Part shown: positions 49,484 to 60,509 of the stretch, in pieces
How positions within the stretch are numbered: position 1 is the first letter of the stretch
Layout: every line of letters starts with the position of its first letter
Source of the DNA: Topomyia yanbarensis
Taxonomy: Eukaryota > Arthropoda > Insecta > Diptera > Culicidae
Reading direction: 5' to 3'
Length of the DNA stretch: 64,000 nt
Assembly: GCF_030247195.1 (NCBI RefSeq)
Contig: NC_080672.1
Span: 65,265,771-65,329,770 of the forward strand
The notes under the pieces: generated by a model
What the model was told of the DNA's origin: nothing
Databases searched by the model: none
What the model saw: only the letters and a program-made list of their open reading frames with translations
Program-made: the position numbers and the translations under genes

Positions 49484-49847
49484 TTTTTTAGCCGTATTTG
49501 AATGACAATATCTCTTCGGGGGTGTTGTCGTTCTGTTATCTCAATATCCCCTCGGGGGTGTTGATATATCCGCTCACTGTTTGAGTAGAGGTTCTAAATC
49601 CCTCCGGGGGTTGGAAGTTTTTTTCCTGCTGTTGTAGCACCTGCAGATCGTTCAGCATCACTCCGGGGGTGCAGAATGCTCTGTTTTAATTGTTCTGTGT
49701 CGTTGTTTTCCTTACCCCTAACCTTACCACTTCCCCAATCCTTCCCATCAGGAAAATGATGAAAAGACTATTCTTGGCAAGGCACAAATCTCCGATCAAC
49801 ATGGGGAACGTGCCATTTGAGCCAGACGCTACTGATTCCTGATTCCT
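49484..49847 (+). other. 3' UTR with four C-rich/GGGGG hairpin-like motifs
   Basis: Short motifs with the shape CTC(C/T)CGGGGGTG occur near 49,514, 49,551, 49,601 and 49,661. Each has complementary bases on either side (for example CCCC-TC-GGGG and CAC-TCCGGG-GGTG), so each could form a small stem-loop in RNA. 3' UTR structures are used by some LINE reverse transcriptases to recognise their own RNA. Confidence 0.6.
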
Positions 49848-50202
49848 GAACACTAAACTGGCTTATACCGATTGATGTCTCGATTTGTGACTTTTTAGAT
49901 TTTAGTGCCTAACTAGCGCCAATATGGTGCTGGATTGGACTTATCTAATTAGCATTAAGTTGACGTTAGTTACTGACGAGAAGAATTCAATACACAAAAA
50001 ACCATACCTTATGTAGGGTCTCTAGGCACAAAAAAATCGTCTTGTCCCCATTTGGAAATCTTGCATATTGTGGTGTATTAATGAGTCATTGATACCGTTT
50101 TAATGAATTGTGTATTAATTATGTCAAAATGTCTTTCTCGCGCAATGGTATGAAAAATAAAATCATTCAAAAATAATTCTTTTCATGCGATAAGGCAACT
50201 AG
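49848..50202 (+). repeat. right copy of the long direct duplication
   Basis: Begins GAACACTAAACTGG directly after the TGATTCCTGATTCCT tail of the retrotransposon and ends GATAAGGCAACTA. It lacks about 12 bp and about 28 bp present in the left copy and carries scattered substitutions, so the duplication is not very recent. Confidence 0.92.
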
Positions 50203-50520
50203 AGGGTGCGTGTCGAATTTTTGCACTAAGTTTCAAATAGCAATCTCTCATGCTTGTGGAACATGATTCGGATATATTTGGCAGCACTGGATAGCTCATT
50301 CTGTTAGGTGTTGGATGTAAACAAACAGTGTTGAGTAAATGCAAAGATGTCTAAACAAGAGTAGAATTGGTTAGTCATTGTCGTTTTATTTTGCTAAGAA
50401 ATTCCACGAAGATCCATCCGAAAAGCCGATCATTGTCAATTCCAATGAAAATTTGCACGTTTCACTGGTATAGAAGACTGAACATTTCCCACAGTTTATG
50501 GGACCATTTTGATTTGAGAG
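50203..50520. other. possible transposon end, unassigned
   Basis: Starts GAGGGTGCGTGTCGAATTTTTGC immediately after the duplication. A short plus frame with several stops, beginning MSKQE near 50,348, suggests a decayed transposase start, but no catalytic motif is seen. It merges into the foldback element that follows. Confidence 0.35.
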
Positions 50521-51955
50521 CGGTTTTTAAATGGGCGTCCTGCATACGACGAATTTCGCACCAACTCGAACAAATGGTGGCAGCACCTTCTCAGATTATA
50601 ATGAAACTTTCTGTACATGAGAACTTTGTCATAAAAAGCCACTTTGCATACATTGTTTTTCCAAAAATGATCTAGACTGTCTTTTGAAAAGGGCCAAACT
50701 TTTTACCAATTTTTTTCAAATGGCTATAGTCTAAAAATGACAAATTCTACAAAAAAAATTTGTAGGAGTGATTTTCACAAAATTTGTCGATTTTTTGAAT
50801 AAAAATATTGAAAAAATTCTTCATTGACTGCTACACTGAAAAAAATCGATTTTAAAAATTTAAAGTCGATTTACAAAAAACCCCATTTTTGATTTAGATG
50901 GATTCTGGAGATAATTATGACTTTCATTGGTTTAATTTTCGATTAAAATACACTGAAGAAAAAAATTCAGTTTGGACAAGAAAAAGTTTTTTTCAAATAA
51001 CTTTTTTTCCTTGAAACTGCCCAACTTGAATTTTCGACGGTAGGTAGGGAACAAAATCATCTATCTTGGAACAAAATTTCATCCAAATCAAAAATGGGGT
51101 TTATTTGTAAATCGACTTTAAATCTTTAAAATTGATTTTTTCAGTGTAGGAGTATATGAAGAATTTTTTCAATATTTTTATTCGAAAATTTGACTAATTT
51201 TGTGAAAACCGCTCCTACAACATTTTTTTGTAGGATTTGTCATTTTTAGACTATAGCCATTTGAAAAAAAAAAAATGGTGAACAAAGTTTGGCCCTTTTC
51301 AAAAGGCAGTCTAGATCATTTTTGGAACAAAATTCCATCCAAATCAAAAATGGGGTTTATTTGTAAATCGACTTTAAATCTTTAAAATCGATTTTTTCAG
51401 TGTAGGAGTATATGAAGAATTTTTTCAATATTTTTATTCGAAAATTTGACTAATTTTGTGAAAACCGCTCCTACAACATTTTTTTGTAAGATTTGTCATT
51501 TTTAGACTATAGCCATTTGAAAAAAAAATGGTGAACAAAGTTTGGCCCTTTTCAAAAGGCAGTCTAGATCATTTTTGGAACAAAATTTCATCCAAATCAA
51601 AAATGGGGTTTATTTGTAAATCGACTTTAAATCTTTAAAATCGATTTTTTCAGTGTAGGAGTATATGAAGAATTTTTTCAATATTTTTATTCGAAAATTT
51701 GACTAATTTTGTGAAAACCGCTCCTACAACATTTTTTTGTAGGATTTGTCATTTTTAGACTATAGCCATTTGAAAAAAAAATGGTGAACAAAGTTTGGCC
51801 CTTTTCAAAAGGCAGTCTAGATCATTTTTGGAAAAATAAAGTATGCAAGTGGCTTTTTGTGACAATGTACAGAAAGTTTCATTAAAATCTGAGAGGGTGG
51901 TGCCAACTCTGAAAACGATTTGGCGCGAAATTCGTCATACACCGTTTAAAAATTA
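50521..51955. mobile_element. large foldback element with one left arm and three tandem right arms
   Basis: The left segment 50,521-50,902 is the inverted complement of the right segment. The inner ~245 bp of the arm (50,661-50,902, from CCAAAAATGATCTAGACTG) is present once on the left but three times in tandem on the right (51,068-51,323, 51,324-51,576, 51,577-51,829). The outer arm (CTTTCTGTACA..., GACGAATTTCGC...) is single on both sides. The central spacer is about 160 bp. No coding region. Flanking target duplication not identified. Confidence 0.85.
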
Positions 51956-52274
51956 TTGTTCCATTAGCGTATTTTATATTGCAAAACTATCCAAAAAAAT
52001 AACAGGCACTGAAAACTTATTCATGGAAAAATATACACTGAAAAAAGGTGCAATATTTTCCACAAAAAGAAAAATTTATGTTAAAAAACTAAATTACAGA
52101 AAAAACCATTTTTAAATTTTTACCTTTAATTCACTTTAAAACCTAAATTGAAAGGAAACATTTTAAGTGTAATTCCATTTTTGAGAACTTGTCAGTAAAA
52201 AAGTTTTTCCATCCAAAACTTTAAAAATGTTATTAAATTTCACACGAATTGACTGATAAAGTTTTAATTGTATT
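51956..52274. other. AT-rich spacer, no feature seen
   Basis: A-rich sequence with no ORF, repeat or inverted structure I can support. Confidence 0.4.
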
Positions 52275-52575
52275 TTTTTTCATCTTAGCTCCTCTATTCA
52301 TCCCACTCATTTGAACACGTCAGTTAGAGCAGTATCTGCTATCTTTATTCAACGCATTAGCTCAAATGGTAGGATGAATTAGGGTACGTTGTACTCGACT
52401 TTTCGCTTCGCTCGAACAGCAACATTTTACATTTTCCAGAAAAAAAAATGTAACTGTACTGCTTCTTAGGAATAATGCAAATATGATGATACATATTAAA
52501 GCGCAATCCAGTCGAGTTATCAACGAAATAGTGTGACATTCTGACTAATGAGATGAATAAGTGCTCGTATACCCT
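52275..52575. mobile_element. second copy of the MITE found at 33,723
   Basis: Contains GTTAGAGCAGTATCTGCTAT and CAACGCATTAGCTCAAATGG, matching the core of the 33,723-34,079 element without its SINE insert. Its ends pair as inverted repeats (AGCTCCTCTATTCATCCCAC versus GAGCACTTATTCATCTCA read from the right). Confidence 0.62.
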
Positions 52576-52639
52576 ATAATTTTAAATGCTATTTTAAATC
52601 AAAATGCTTTTAACTAAAATCTTCCAAAATGTGTTAGTT

Positions 52640-54235
52640 TTCGTAATATTTTTTTCGAGAGTCGTCCTATTGGGACTGTTGAGCTACTGTCTTGCGTGGG
52701 CTCCCCGTCAGAATCACTCAGCACAATTGCAGACAAGACGGAAAATGTCACCCACTAAAATACTACCTTGAGGGCAATTGCAGCGGGTCGTGATACTGAA
52801 TGTAATATTGAGTGCATGATTCAGATATGCGAGCGTAGGGATTTTTTATCGCGTGGGAATGAGCGTTGTGCGCGCTTCGGCCCGCGTTAATCAGATTATA
52901 AGTGTTATAGTGTTCACTAAATCATCGAGGCGTTTTTGCGTTTGCGAAATTTTGGGCATAGTTGTGCGTGAATGATCGCGATTGCATGTTTGCCCTTGTG
53001 CGCCGGTGTTGGTATATCTCGAGGACGTTTGTATGTATTAATTCGATTTCATAACCGTATGTCTATTCGCATATTCGCGTGTGTTCTTGAACGATCGCGT
53101 GCGGACCGTGCATCTGATACTTAATTTTCGGTGTGCGGTTCAGATGCTAGAAAAGAGTGAGTTCTTCCATATCATTAGAGCTCCCAGTCATGTCATCATG
53201 AAACGTGCTGTCTAGTGGATATTCATTTTTTTCATTGGTCCAACTGAAGGCATGAGACTAGGCTTCTGGAGCCAAGAGAAGGGATTTCCAAACGTAACCA
53301 ATTCATGATCGCGCGAGCACGGGCGTTTCTAGGTTCACTCTAGAGCTTGCATTTATATGTTTATTAGTGCTAATACGTTCACTTAATTATCGGAGTGTTT
53401 TCATGTTTGCTAGACCGCGGGTTTTGGTGTGCCTGAATGATCGCGAAGGTCTCAAGCATTTGTATGCTAACATGCGGAATGCTAGTAGAGAGTGAGATTC
53501 CCCATATCACTAGGGTTCCCGGTCATGTCGCCATGAGACGCTTTGTTAGGCGTCATTTTTTATTGGTTCAACTGAAGGCATGGACCAATGCTACTAGAGC
53601 TGAGAGTAGAGACTTTCGGTGGTGACCGATTCATGATTGCTCGAACACATGTATTTGCAGGTCCGCGTTTGAGACCACCTTTTTGTGAGCGAAAGTAAGT
53701 GGTAAAACATTCACTTAATTACCGGAGTTTCATGTTTACAAGATCGCGGACGTAGTTGTGCGTGGACGAGACTCAAGCGTTTGTATGTTGACGTGTTTGT
53801 CGTGTCTGCTAGCGTGTATGTAAGTTTGCGTGGATAAGTTTGATTTTATAACCCAATAGCCATTCGCATATTCGTGTGTGTTCTTGAATGGTCGCGCGGA
53901 CCGTGACTCGGATGTTTAAGTTTCAGTGAACGGTTCAGATACTAGAAGCGACTTCCTCCATATTACAAGAGTCATGTCTCCATGAAGCGTGTTGTCTAGT
54001 GCATATGAACGTCACTATTTTGATTAATCCAACTGAAGGTATGAGGTAAGCACCGAGGGTAGAGACTTCCGGACATGACCGATTCATGATCGCTAAAACG
54101 ATCATTTAATTTTCGAAGTGTTTTAATGTTGGCGATAGCTCGGGCCTAAGTATGTGTGGTTGGTTGCAATTGCATGTTCGCTTTTCTGATCAGGTTTGTG
54201 TTATCGCGAAGGACACGAGCGCTTGTACGTTTTGA
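52640..54235 (+). repeat. composite repeat copy 1: leader + ~420-bp tandem units
   Basis: A leader of about 190 bp (starting TTTTTTTCGAGAGTCGTCC, with GACTGTTGAGC and CAATTGCAGACAAGACGG) is followed by three diverged tandem units of roughly 400-450 bp. Each unit carries the blocks CCCGGTCATGTC, CCATGA-ACG, CCAACTGAAGGCATGA, GACCGATTCATGATCG, GATCGCG and TGTATGTTAACGTG. It ends with GATCAGGTTTGTGTTATCG...GCTTGTACGTTT. The same leader, units and end occur at 60,510-62,690. It has no credible ORF. Rich in CGCG and ATCGCGA compared with its surroundings. Confidence 0.8.
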
Positions 54236-55457
54236 ATGAGAGATTGTGAGTGTACATCTATGGCGTTGCCAGGGGGAGAGGAGGGTTGGGGTTGTTTTAA
54301 AAAGGGAGAGTTGGGGGTAAATTTAAAAAAAAAATGGTATTGAATATTTAAATAATAATTTTGGAAGTTTATTATCTGATCATTACTTTGACAACTTAAT
54401 GTTTCAAACATCATGGGGACTTTTGGTAAATTATGGGAACGGGATTTTGTAACTGATCTCTTATTGCGGATATTATAGGTGACAATTCACCTCAATATCA
54501 AATAAAATATCTGCATGAAAACATCTACATAGAAACTAATGAAAAATGCCGTTTTTCGTTGACCTCTAGTAGGTCGGGATCAGTTTCTGCAAGCATTTGA
54601 TTTTCTTTTGTACTATCAATTATTTGACTAGCCACTAAGTATGAATGGAAATGAAGAAAATTAATCAAAAACAAATTTGTGGCTATTTATGATGTACATT
54701 TGAGTACTGAATTAAATGGCGTAATACAATTTCGTATACAAGGACTCGTTCTTAAGTTATTAACTTTAATAGCGAAGAAAAGTAAAATAAATGCTCGAAA
54801 ACAGTTTTACGGTTAATATCACATAGCTTCGAAGCCGTTAGCTGTAGAGGTTTGCGGAATTTGCATTTGACCAGACAAGAAGGCGAGTGCTTGCAGCGGC
54901 TACACGTCAAACAGAGAGCGATATGGTGATCTAAATCGTAAGAAATGAGGGTACGAGGAAAACTATGAATTACGCGTGAAAGTTGTACAAAGCGATTAAC
55001 AATACGAAAAAATGAAGCTTTTGTTATTGAAGCAATTAGAGATAGCTTAATCCGTTTCCAGCCACCAACGACACTGGTCACGTTAAAAGAGAAAATGTGT
55101 ATTGCCAAAAATGTTAATCTCATTGAGCTTCAACATGTGGTGCTCTAAGTTTGTATCTCACTAGATCAATTTATTTACAACAACAACATGACACACCTCG
55201 ATGAACATGATAACGTTATGATTAAGGTGAGAGATATATGGAGATATATCTATATGGAGGGAGGTGCAATCGACGGAAGACTACACGATTTGTCTCCTGG
55301 TACATCTGATAACGCATTCCGTAGATTCATGTCGTAAGTCTACTAAGTTGTCTCCGTTAAAGACGCTTGATGGATTTGAGTTTGAACCAAAAATAACTGA
55401 ATGAACGCGCTGCATCTAGCGAATGAAGGACGAGGCAAAGAACTGAAACATTCCTTT
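54236..55457. other. no gene; includes one dispersed repeat
   Basis: Positions 54,538-54,830 resemble 40,899-41,040 (GAAAAATG(C/G)CGTTT... and AATAAATG(C/T)TCG(A/C)AAACAG). Otherwise AT-rich, with short frames only; the 123-codon minus frame ending at 54,752 has no recognisable motif. Confidence 0.45.
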
Positions 55458-55460
55458 CAG

Positions 55461-56257
55461 GGCGGCGCACAGTCATCACCTTTCATACAAAAGTCGGACA
55501 AAACCTCAAAAATGGCCCGAATTTTATGAAAACTTCACATTAGGGTAATTTTGTGACGCTGAATTCATATTTGATGTTTATTTTTTCCTTACCTCAAAAT
55601 TTTGGCACCTGGGTTGGTTCGAAAATTCAACATTTACGAATATAAAGTGCACTATTTCCGAAAATTCATTTTCAAAAAATTAGGTGCGGTGAATTTTTTA
55701 GCAGAATACACATTTTTTTTCAATTGTTGATAATGATTAGACATATCTATAAATTATATTGCGAACCCTGGGTAGTCAAAGGCTACCATGCGTCTCCTTC
55801 AAACGTATCATGAAAAATCACCTTTTTTCATACCTCGGGGCAGAAAGGGGCAAAACAAGATATTCATTTTCGGAAAGTACACTAATTTTCAGTATTATGA
55901 ACAACAAGCGATCTTTCCGAACCGTTTCAATAAAAAAGTAGAGCCACTTTGAACATTATAACTTTAAATTATTGCACGATTTATTATTTGTTTTTCATGT
56001 CTGAACGAGAAGAAAGGCTTGTATCGACTAAATCGGATGGCTGCTATAAGTCCACCAAATAACCTTTTAAATGAAATCAGTTTGACCTTGGGGATTGGTC
56101 GAAATCTGAAGTTCTGTAAAAAATCTCGTCCTCGGGACCTAATATTTTGAGAAGACTCTATTCAACCTGTTAAGAAACAGAGAAAAATGTTAAATCATGA
56201 AAAATATAAAATAAAATTTTGAGGTTTTGTCCGGATAGGCGACACTGTGCGGCCGGC
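55461..56257. mobile_element. TIR element (~800 bp)
   Basis: The left end GCGGCGCACAGTCATCACC...CGGACAAAACCTCAAAA matches the complement of the right end, GCCGCACAGTGTCGCC...CGGACAAAACCTCAAAA, over about 50 bp. The interior is AT-rich with no transposase. Interior phrases such as ACGCTGAATTC-TTTTGAT resemble 58,900-59,200. Confidence 0.65.
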
Positions 56258-56866
56258 ATGCTTTTGAATTTAGTCATTACCAGCAAAAACAGTCAGACTT
56301 CAACGCCCAAAGCTAAAACATAGACAGTTTTTCTATTACTTTTATAGCAACAAACAGCACCGTTAAACAAGATGCAAATAGTAGATAGGAAGGTTTCGCG
56401 ACCGTTGTCAGCAAATCGAAGAGGCGTATCATACCAATCGACCTTTATATTCAAGCCAACTACTGCGATGTTATTATGGGTGAAAAGATGATCCAGGAAG
56501 CAGATTGAATGGACGTCACACATTGCTAAAAATGTTCTCCGCGACGTAAAAAATCTAACCACGCAATAGTTAATTGCGTGCGAGGAAATAAATAGTAACA
56601 CATTAAAAAAATATTTATATTATTATTTGTTGTAAATATATGAAAAGCACGTGGCTCCGCATTGAATCGTGACAAATAAAAGAACAACTTAGCAAAAATA
56701 GGGGATAGTACATAGGGGATAGCAATAAGGATTAAGAATGATTGACAAGCTGTGGATCCACCCACGTCACCCCATGGCAATAACAACATCCCGTTCGAAC
56801 AACTAAAAGTCGGTAGTGACCGGCAGTACGAAGCAATCCACTATGTCTAGATAGTCTGAGTGGAAG
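56258..56866. other. no assignable gene
   Basis: Moderately AT-rich sequence with short minus-strand frames (56,293-56,601 and 56,526-56,789) that show no recognisable motif or splice context. Confidence 0.4.
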
Positions 56867-56881
56867 AAGAAATACTTATTC

Positions 56882-57048
56882 GGGGTGGGCGTAGCGTAGT
56901 TGGTAAATCGATTGCCTTGTACGCAGCGCACCTGGGTTCGAGTCCCGACCCCGCACATAGGGTTAGAAATTTTTCATAAGAGATTTTTCTAACCCGAAGA
57001 GGCGAATGACCTTAAGGTTAAAACCTCTATAATCGAAATAAAAAAAAA
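56882..57048 (+). mobile_element. full-length tRNA-derived SINE (Feilai-like), 11-bp TSD
   Basis: Best-preserved copy. The tRNA-like head has GTAGCGTAGTTGGTAAATCG (A-box region) and GGTTCGAGTCCC (B box). The body has CATAAGAGATTTTTCTAACC and GGCGAATGACCTTAAGG, ending TATAATCGAAATAAAAAAAA. Flanked by AAGAAATACTT at 56,867-56,877 and 57,049-57,059. Homologues lie at 43,013 (+), 36,653 (-), 33,933 (tail only) and 22,944 (- fragment). Confidence 0.94.
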
Positions 57049-57149
57049 AAGAAATACTTTAAGATTGGTTGAATGTCCTCATGTCCTATCTCAAAAAAGA
57101 CCCTAAATTGAAGTGTAATATACATCTATGCATAACAATCCTGAATATC

Positions 57150-57365
57150 ATCTATGAGTGCCCTATTCTGTTTAACAGATTGCGCCTGTTGGTTGAATTC
57201 TATGGCGGTACATACCAAAGCAGACGATTCACGACGGACCAGACGTTTAAGCCTGCTACATATCTTGGACAAATTTCGAAAATACGACTAGTGGTCATCC
57301 GCCGTGCGTTTGTGGATTTCAAGGAAGCGTACGATTCTGTGAAACGAAATGAACATGGCAGATAA
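57150..57365 (+). pseudogene. reverse-transcriptase fragment of another LINE
   Basis: Reads LFNRLRLLVEFYGGTYQSRR, FTTDQTF, then in another frame ILDKFRKYD, and again FVDFKEAYDSVKRNE. These are the fingers/palm blocks (STTDQ...ILDKFREY...FIDFKAAYDSVKRNEL) of RTE/CR1-like non-LTR reverse transcriptases. The frame shifts twice and the rest of the RT is absent. Confidence 0.75.
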
Positions 57366-57663
57366 CGATGAATAAAAATCAAGCGGCAGAATAACCAGAG
57401 AGACACAGATGGACCAGATCTTATGGAGCCAAGCGATACGCTTTCAAATTTGTCGTTTTTTATAGCGCTCGAAGGTGCAACACAAATATTTGTTGTGCAA
57501 AGAAACGGAACTAATATCACGATGTCTCACAATTACTGACATAAAAAATATTTTGAAAACTGTTTCTCTGGCTGAAAAACGAACTAGAACAGGTTCTGAA
57601 CAAACAACTTGAGTGCAAGATTTACCACAGACATTCCTCTTTACAACAAATAGATTTTTTTTT

Positions 57664-57928
57664 CAATTCTAGAGAAAATTTTCAATAGGACGTAAGTAAC
57701 AATGAGAGATTCTCTTTGGGGTCTTTCTCTTCTGTTCATTACTCGGTCATTTCAACATTTACTACTCTACTCTTTGCATAATATTCTAGTAAAAACCGTC
57801 GGCTTTCGATATGTACTCGAAAATTAGTGCAAAGTGTTGTAATGACGTCGTAATAAACGAAAGAGAAAGTAAACAAAGAGAGGCTCTCAATGTTACTTAC
57901 GTCCTATTGAAAATTTTCTCTAGAATTG
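57664..57928. mobile_element. MITE with ~45-bp near-perfect TIRs
   Basis: CAATTCTAGAGAAAATTTTC, then AATAGGACGTAAGTAACAATGAGAG on the left; the exact complement with one mismatch ends at 57,928. The inner parts of the arms (CTCTTTGG...TCTTTCTCTT) remain partly complementary. No coding region. Confidence 0.88.
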
Positions 57929-58800
57929 GTGATCTAGCATCAGTATTGCAGATGTGCTCTTTGCTCAGGATGAAGCCATATCTGCCTTTCATTGGTCTAT
58001 CTTTGAAAAATCATCATATTTGAAAAAATGCTCAATAAAATTTCCGTCTGGGCCACAATTTAGACGAATTTGTTCCCAACCTGATATCGCTGGACTAGAC
58101 TGAACAATTCTAGAGGTATTGCCATTTAAAATTTGAAGGTTTTCATTTATATCACATGCTTCAAAAATTGAAAAATTTACGCTTCATTTAAGCCGCACGC
58201 ACACGAGGCGTCCTATCGCCTCGTGTGCGTACAGATTTAGTGTGACATAATTTTGTGGAAAATTTTGATACTATTCTACTGACAAATATGATGAACTGTT
58301 TTAGATAAGTCGTTTGAATTGCTATTGGCTAAAGGTATGAGTATTGTCGCTACGCCCTGAAAATGCTTTTTTACTGTTATTGTGTGTTGAAAATTCTCCC
58401 CACTGCTAGGAAACATTTGTTGAGTACTAAATATCAATTCATTAATGAATACAACTTCAACTCAACACTATTTGGCATGAATTTGTTTCTTTTTTGTATA
58501 CAGAGCAAATCTACGGATTTAACGCCGCCACAATCTGGCATCGCTGCTTTAAACACCAGCGCCTACTCGTTCATTGTTCCATCCACGCGACTTCAGGAGT
58601 GCCAGATACATACATACATATTTCAACAGTATATAACTTCTGAATGGGTGTTTATCAAAAAACCTATTTATCACCGCTTTGAAGAAAAAAATCCACACTT
58701 TCAGGATAATGTATGATATAAATATCGTTTTGCCCATAGTTAAGTTATTCAGGTTTAAAAACAAGGAAAAATAAAAAAACAAAATCTGCCACAACTCTTT
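57929..58800. other. no gene; contains a perfect 14-bp hairpin
   Basis: AT-rich sequence. The only structure is ACGCACACGAGGCG-TCCTAT-CGCCTCGTGTGCGT at 58,197-58,230. The plus frame 58,363-58,716 has an ATG but no recognisable domain and matches nothing I know. Confidence 0.45.
58197..58230. repeat. perfect GC-rich 14-bp inverted repeat with 6-nt loop
   Basis: Arms ACGCACACGAGGCG (58,197-58,210) and CGCCTCGTGTGCGT (58,217-58,230) around TCCTAT, within AT-rich sequence. It could be the meeting point of two TIRs or a stable RNA/DNA hairpin; no function is shown. Confidence 0.9.
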
Positions 58801-58889
58801 TCAAACAAGCCACTGCACAGTGGCCCGACTTAGAACAAAAGGTGGACTAAAGTCCAAATTTTGCCGTATCGGATTAAATAGGACGATTT

Positions 58890-59230
58890 TATGTAATTTT
58901 GGTACGCTGAATTCGTTTTTGATATAAAAATATTTCAAAAATAAGCGTGTACTATTCATTAGGGTGCCTCAAAAATATTTTTTTTCCAAATCGTTCCCAA
59001 AATTTGTGTATATTAATTTTCGTGTGCTAAATCGTTTTTGATATTAATACATGCAAAAAAAAACATTATACGTTAGGGTGGCTCAAAAAATTATTTTGTT
59101 GCGAAGGTTCAAAATTTTTTTAAAGAAGTTTTTGTACGCTGAATTTTTATTTTTGTTACAGAAATAGAAATTAACTTTACTTCTTATTAGAGTGGCTCAA
59201 ATTTAAGTAATTTGTCTTTTATAATGATTT
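58890..59230 (+). repeat. three or four degenerate ~115-bp repeats
   Basis: The phrases GTACGCTGAATTC-TTTTTGAT and AGGGTG(C/G)CTCAAAAA recur near 58,903/58,970, 59,025/59,080 and 59,135/59,190. The same phrases appear singly at about 55,545-55,620. Highly degenerate. Confidence 0.55.
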
Positions 59231-60509
59231 TTTTTTTCAATAGTAATTTTTGAAATTTTTTTTTCCACATTAAAACGAATTAATTGACATCTCATTATGA
59301 AGCTTCAGAAATGACTATTTTGTTTTTACGGATCAAATAAGATGTGTTCGACTAATTTTGAAACAATTAATTCATTAGTGGGTTACTTGATATGAAAGCT
59401 ACATTTTCTATCATTATCTAAACAAACTTTTTGAGCGTCTTAGTGGAATGTTTAATTTCATTCACCAATCAACAAGATGGTTAAGGATTTTTTTCGTAGG
59501 TGTGTTTTAAGTTACCTAAATTGCTTATTCCATACCTTAAATGAAAACAAATCCAAAACCCTTTTTTCGTGTATATGGTTCATTTAAAAATGGGCTTATT
59601 TTATTTGGATAATATCGCATACCCTTAAGCTACATCAGTGCTATGCAAATTTGGATCAAATTACTCTCACCAAATGACTAGAACTCAACTGTGTTCACTC
59701 TATTTGACAGTTATTGCGCAAATTAGCAAGAAATAGTTCCAGACACATTTTAAAACCTATTTCAGATGGTTGAAAATATTTACTGAATTTCAATCATTCT
59801 TAATACCCATACCATCTAAAAAAACATACTCCTCACTCGGCTCCTTACTCTTGATCACTAGTGAAACCCTTGTAGATCATGCTCTCAATGCTATTTGAAA
59901 GTTGGGCATGTATTCGTGTCATTATTCTAGCTATAACGTGATTTTTCAAATTCAGTATCAGTAATAACCATGCGTCTCCATTCCAGTATTTTTAAATTTT
60001 AATTGCTTATCGCAAGTTTTCGCAACACTAGCACATACTCATTTTAAAGAGAAAATTAAAAGCTTTCGAATGAGTATAGTGTGATCGCGGGCATTCACGG
60101 GCGTCGTTGTTGTTATCGCATTAGAAGTTCGAATTCAATAAAAATTCATGACAAACAGTTCCTAAACACTAACTAAACCAACTAGTGACTTATTTTTGGC
60201 GATTTTACGATGTAATTTTATCACACGGATAATTTTGGTGAAGTAATGCAATGCATAAAATCAACAATTTCTTTGAAAAACGAAAATAACCGGATGTAGT
60301 TCCTATAGTCAAATTATGCGAAAAGCACTTGAATTATGCTCTTTAGAAAGCTGCCAACAATTCATTTTACGTTCAAATCACTTAGAATCTCGCAAAATTG
60401 TCTCTGATGGCTTAGATAATAGGAGAAAAATACTAGTGAGAATATCGCATAACCTTCATATATGGACTTAAGTCCGGGCTCGTCCTACTGTGCACTGTAC
60501 TTTGGTCCC
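59231..60509. other. 1.3 kb AT-rich, no gene seen
   Basis: No ORF, inverted repeat or recognised repeat can be supported here. Confidence 0.4.

Larger units (their letters stand above)
47068..49847 (+). mobile_element. 5'-truncated RT/RNase H non-LTR retrotransposon
   Basis: Occupies exactly the space between the two long direct repeats. The coding part (47,304-49,483) is followed by a 3' UTR with four CTCCGGGGGTG-type motifs and ends in the short tandem TGATTCCTGATTCCTGA. RT plus a downstream RNase H domain places it in the I/Loa/Outcast-type group of non-LTR elements; I do not choose between them. The endonuclease is absent, so the copy is 5'-truncated. Another copy's 3' end lies at about 35,735-35,790 on the minus strand. 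Confidence 0.82.

Noticed and set aside
47068..50202. LTR retrotransposon, because long direct repeats flank an RT
   Set aside because: The RT and RNase H order and motifs are of non-LTR type, there is no protease or integrase, the repeats lack TG...CA ends, and the element has a LINE-like tandem tail.
56882..56960. tRNA gene suggested by A- and B-box sequences (also at 43,013 and 36,750)
   Set aside because: The head does not close as a cloverleaf with an acceptor stem, and is followed by a conserved non-tRNA body, an A tail and target duplications: SINE.
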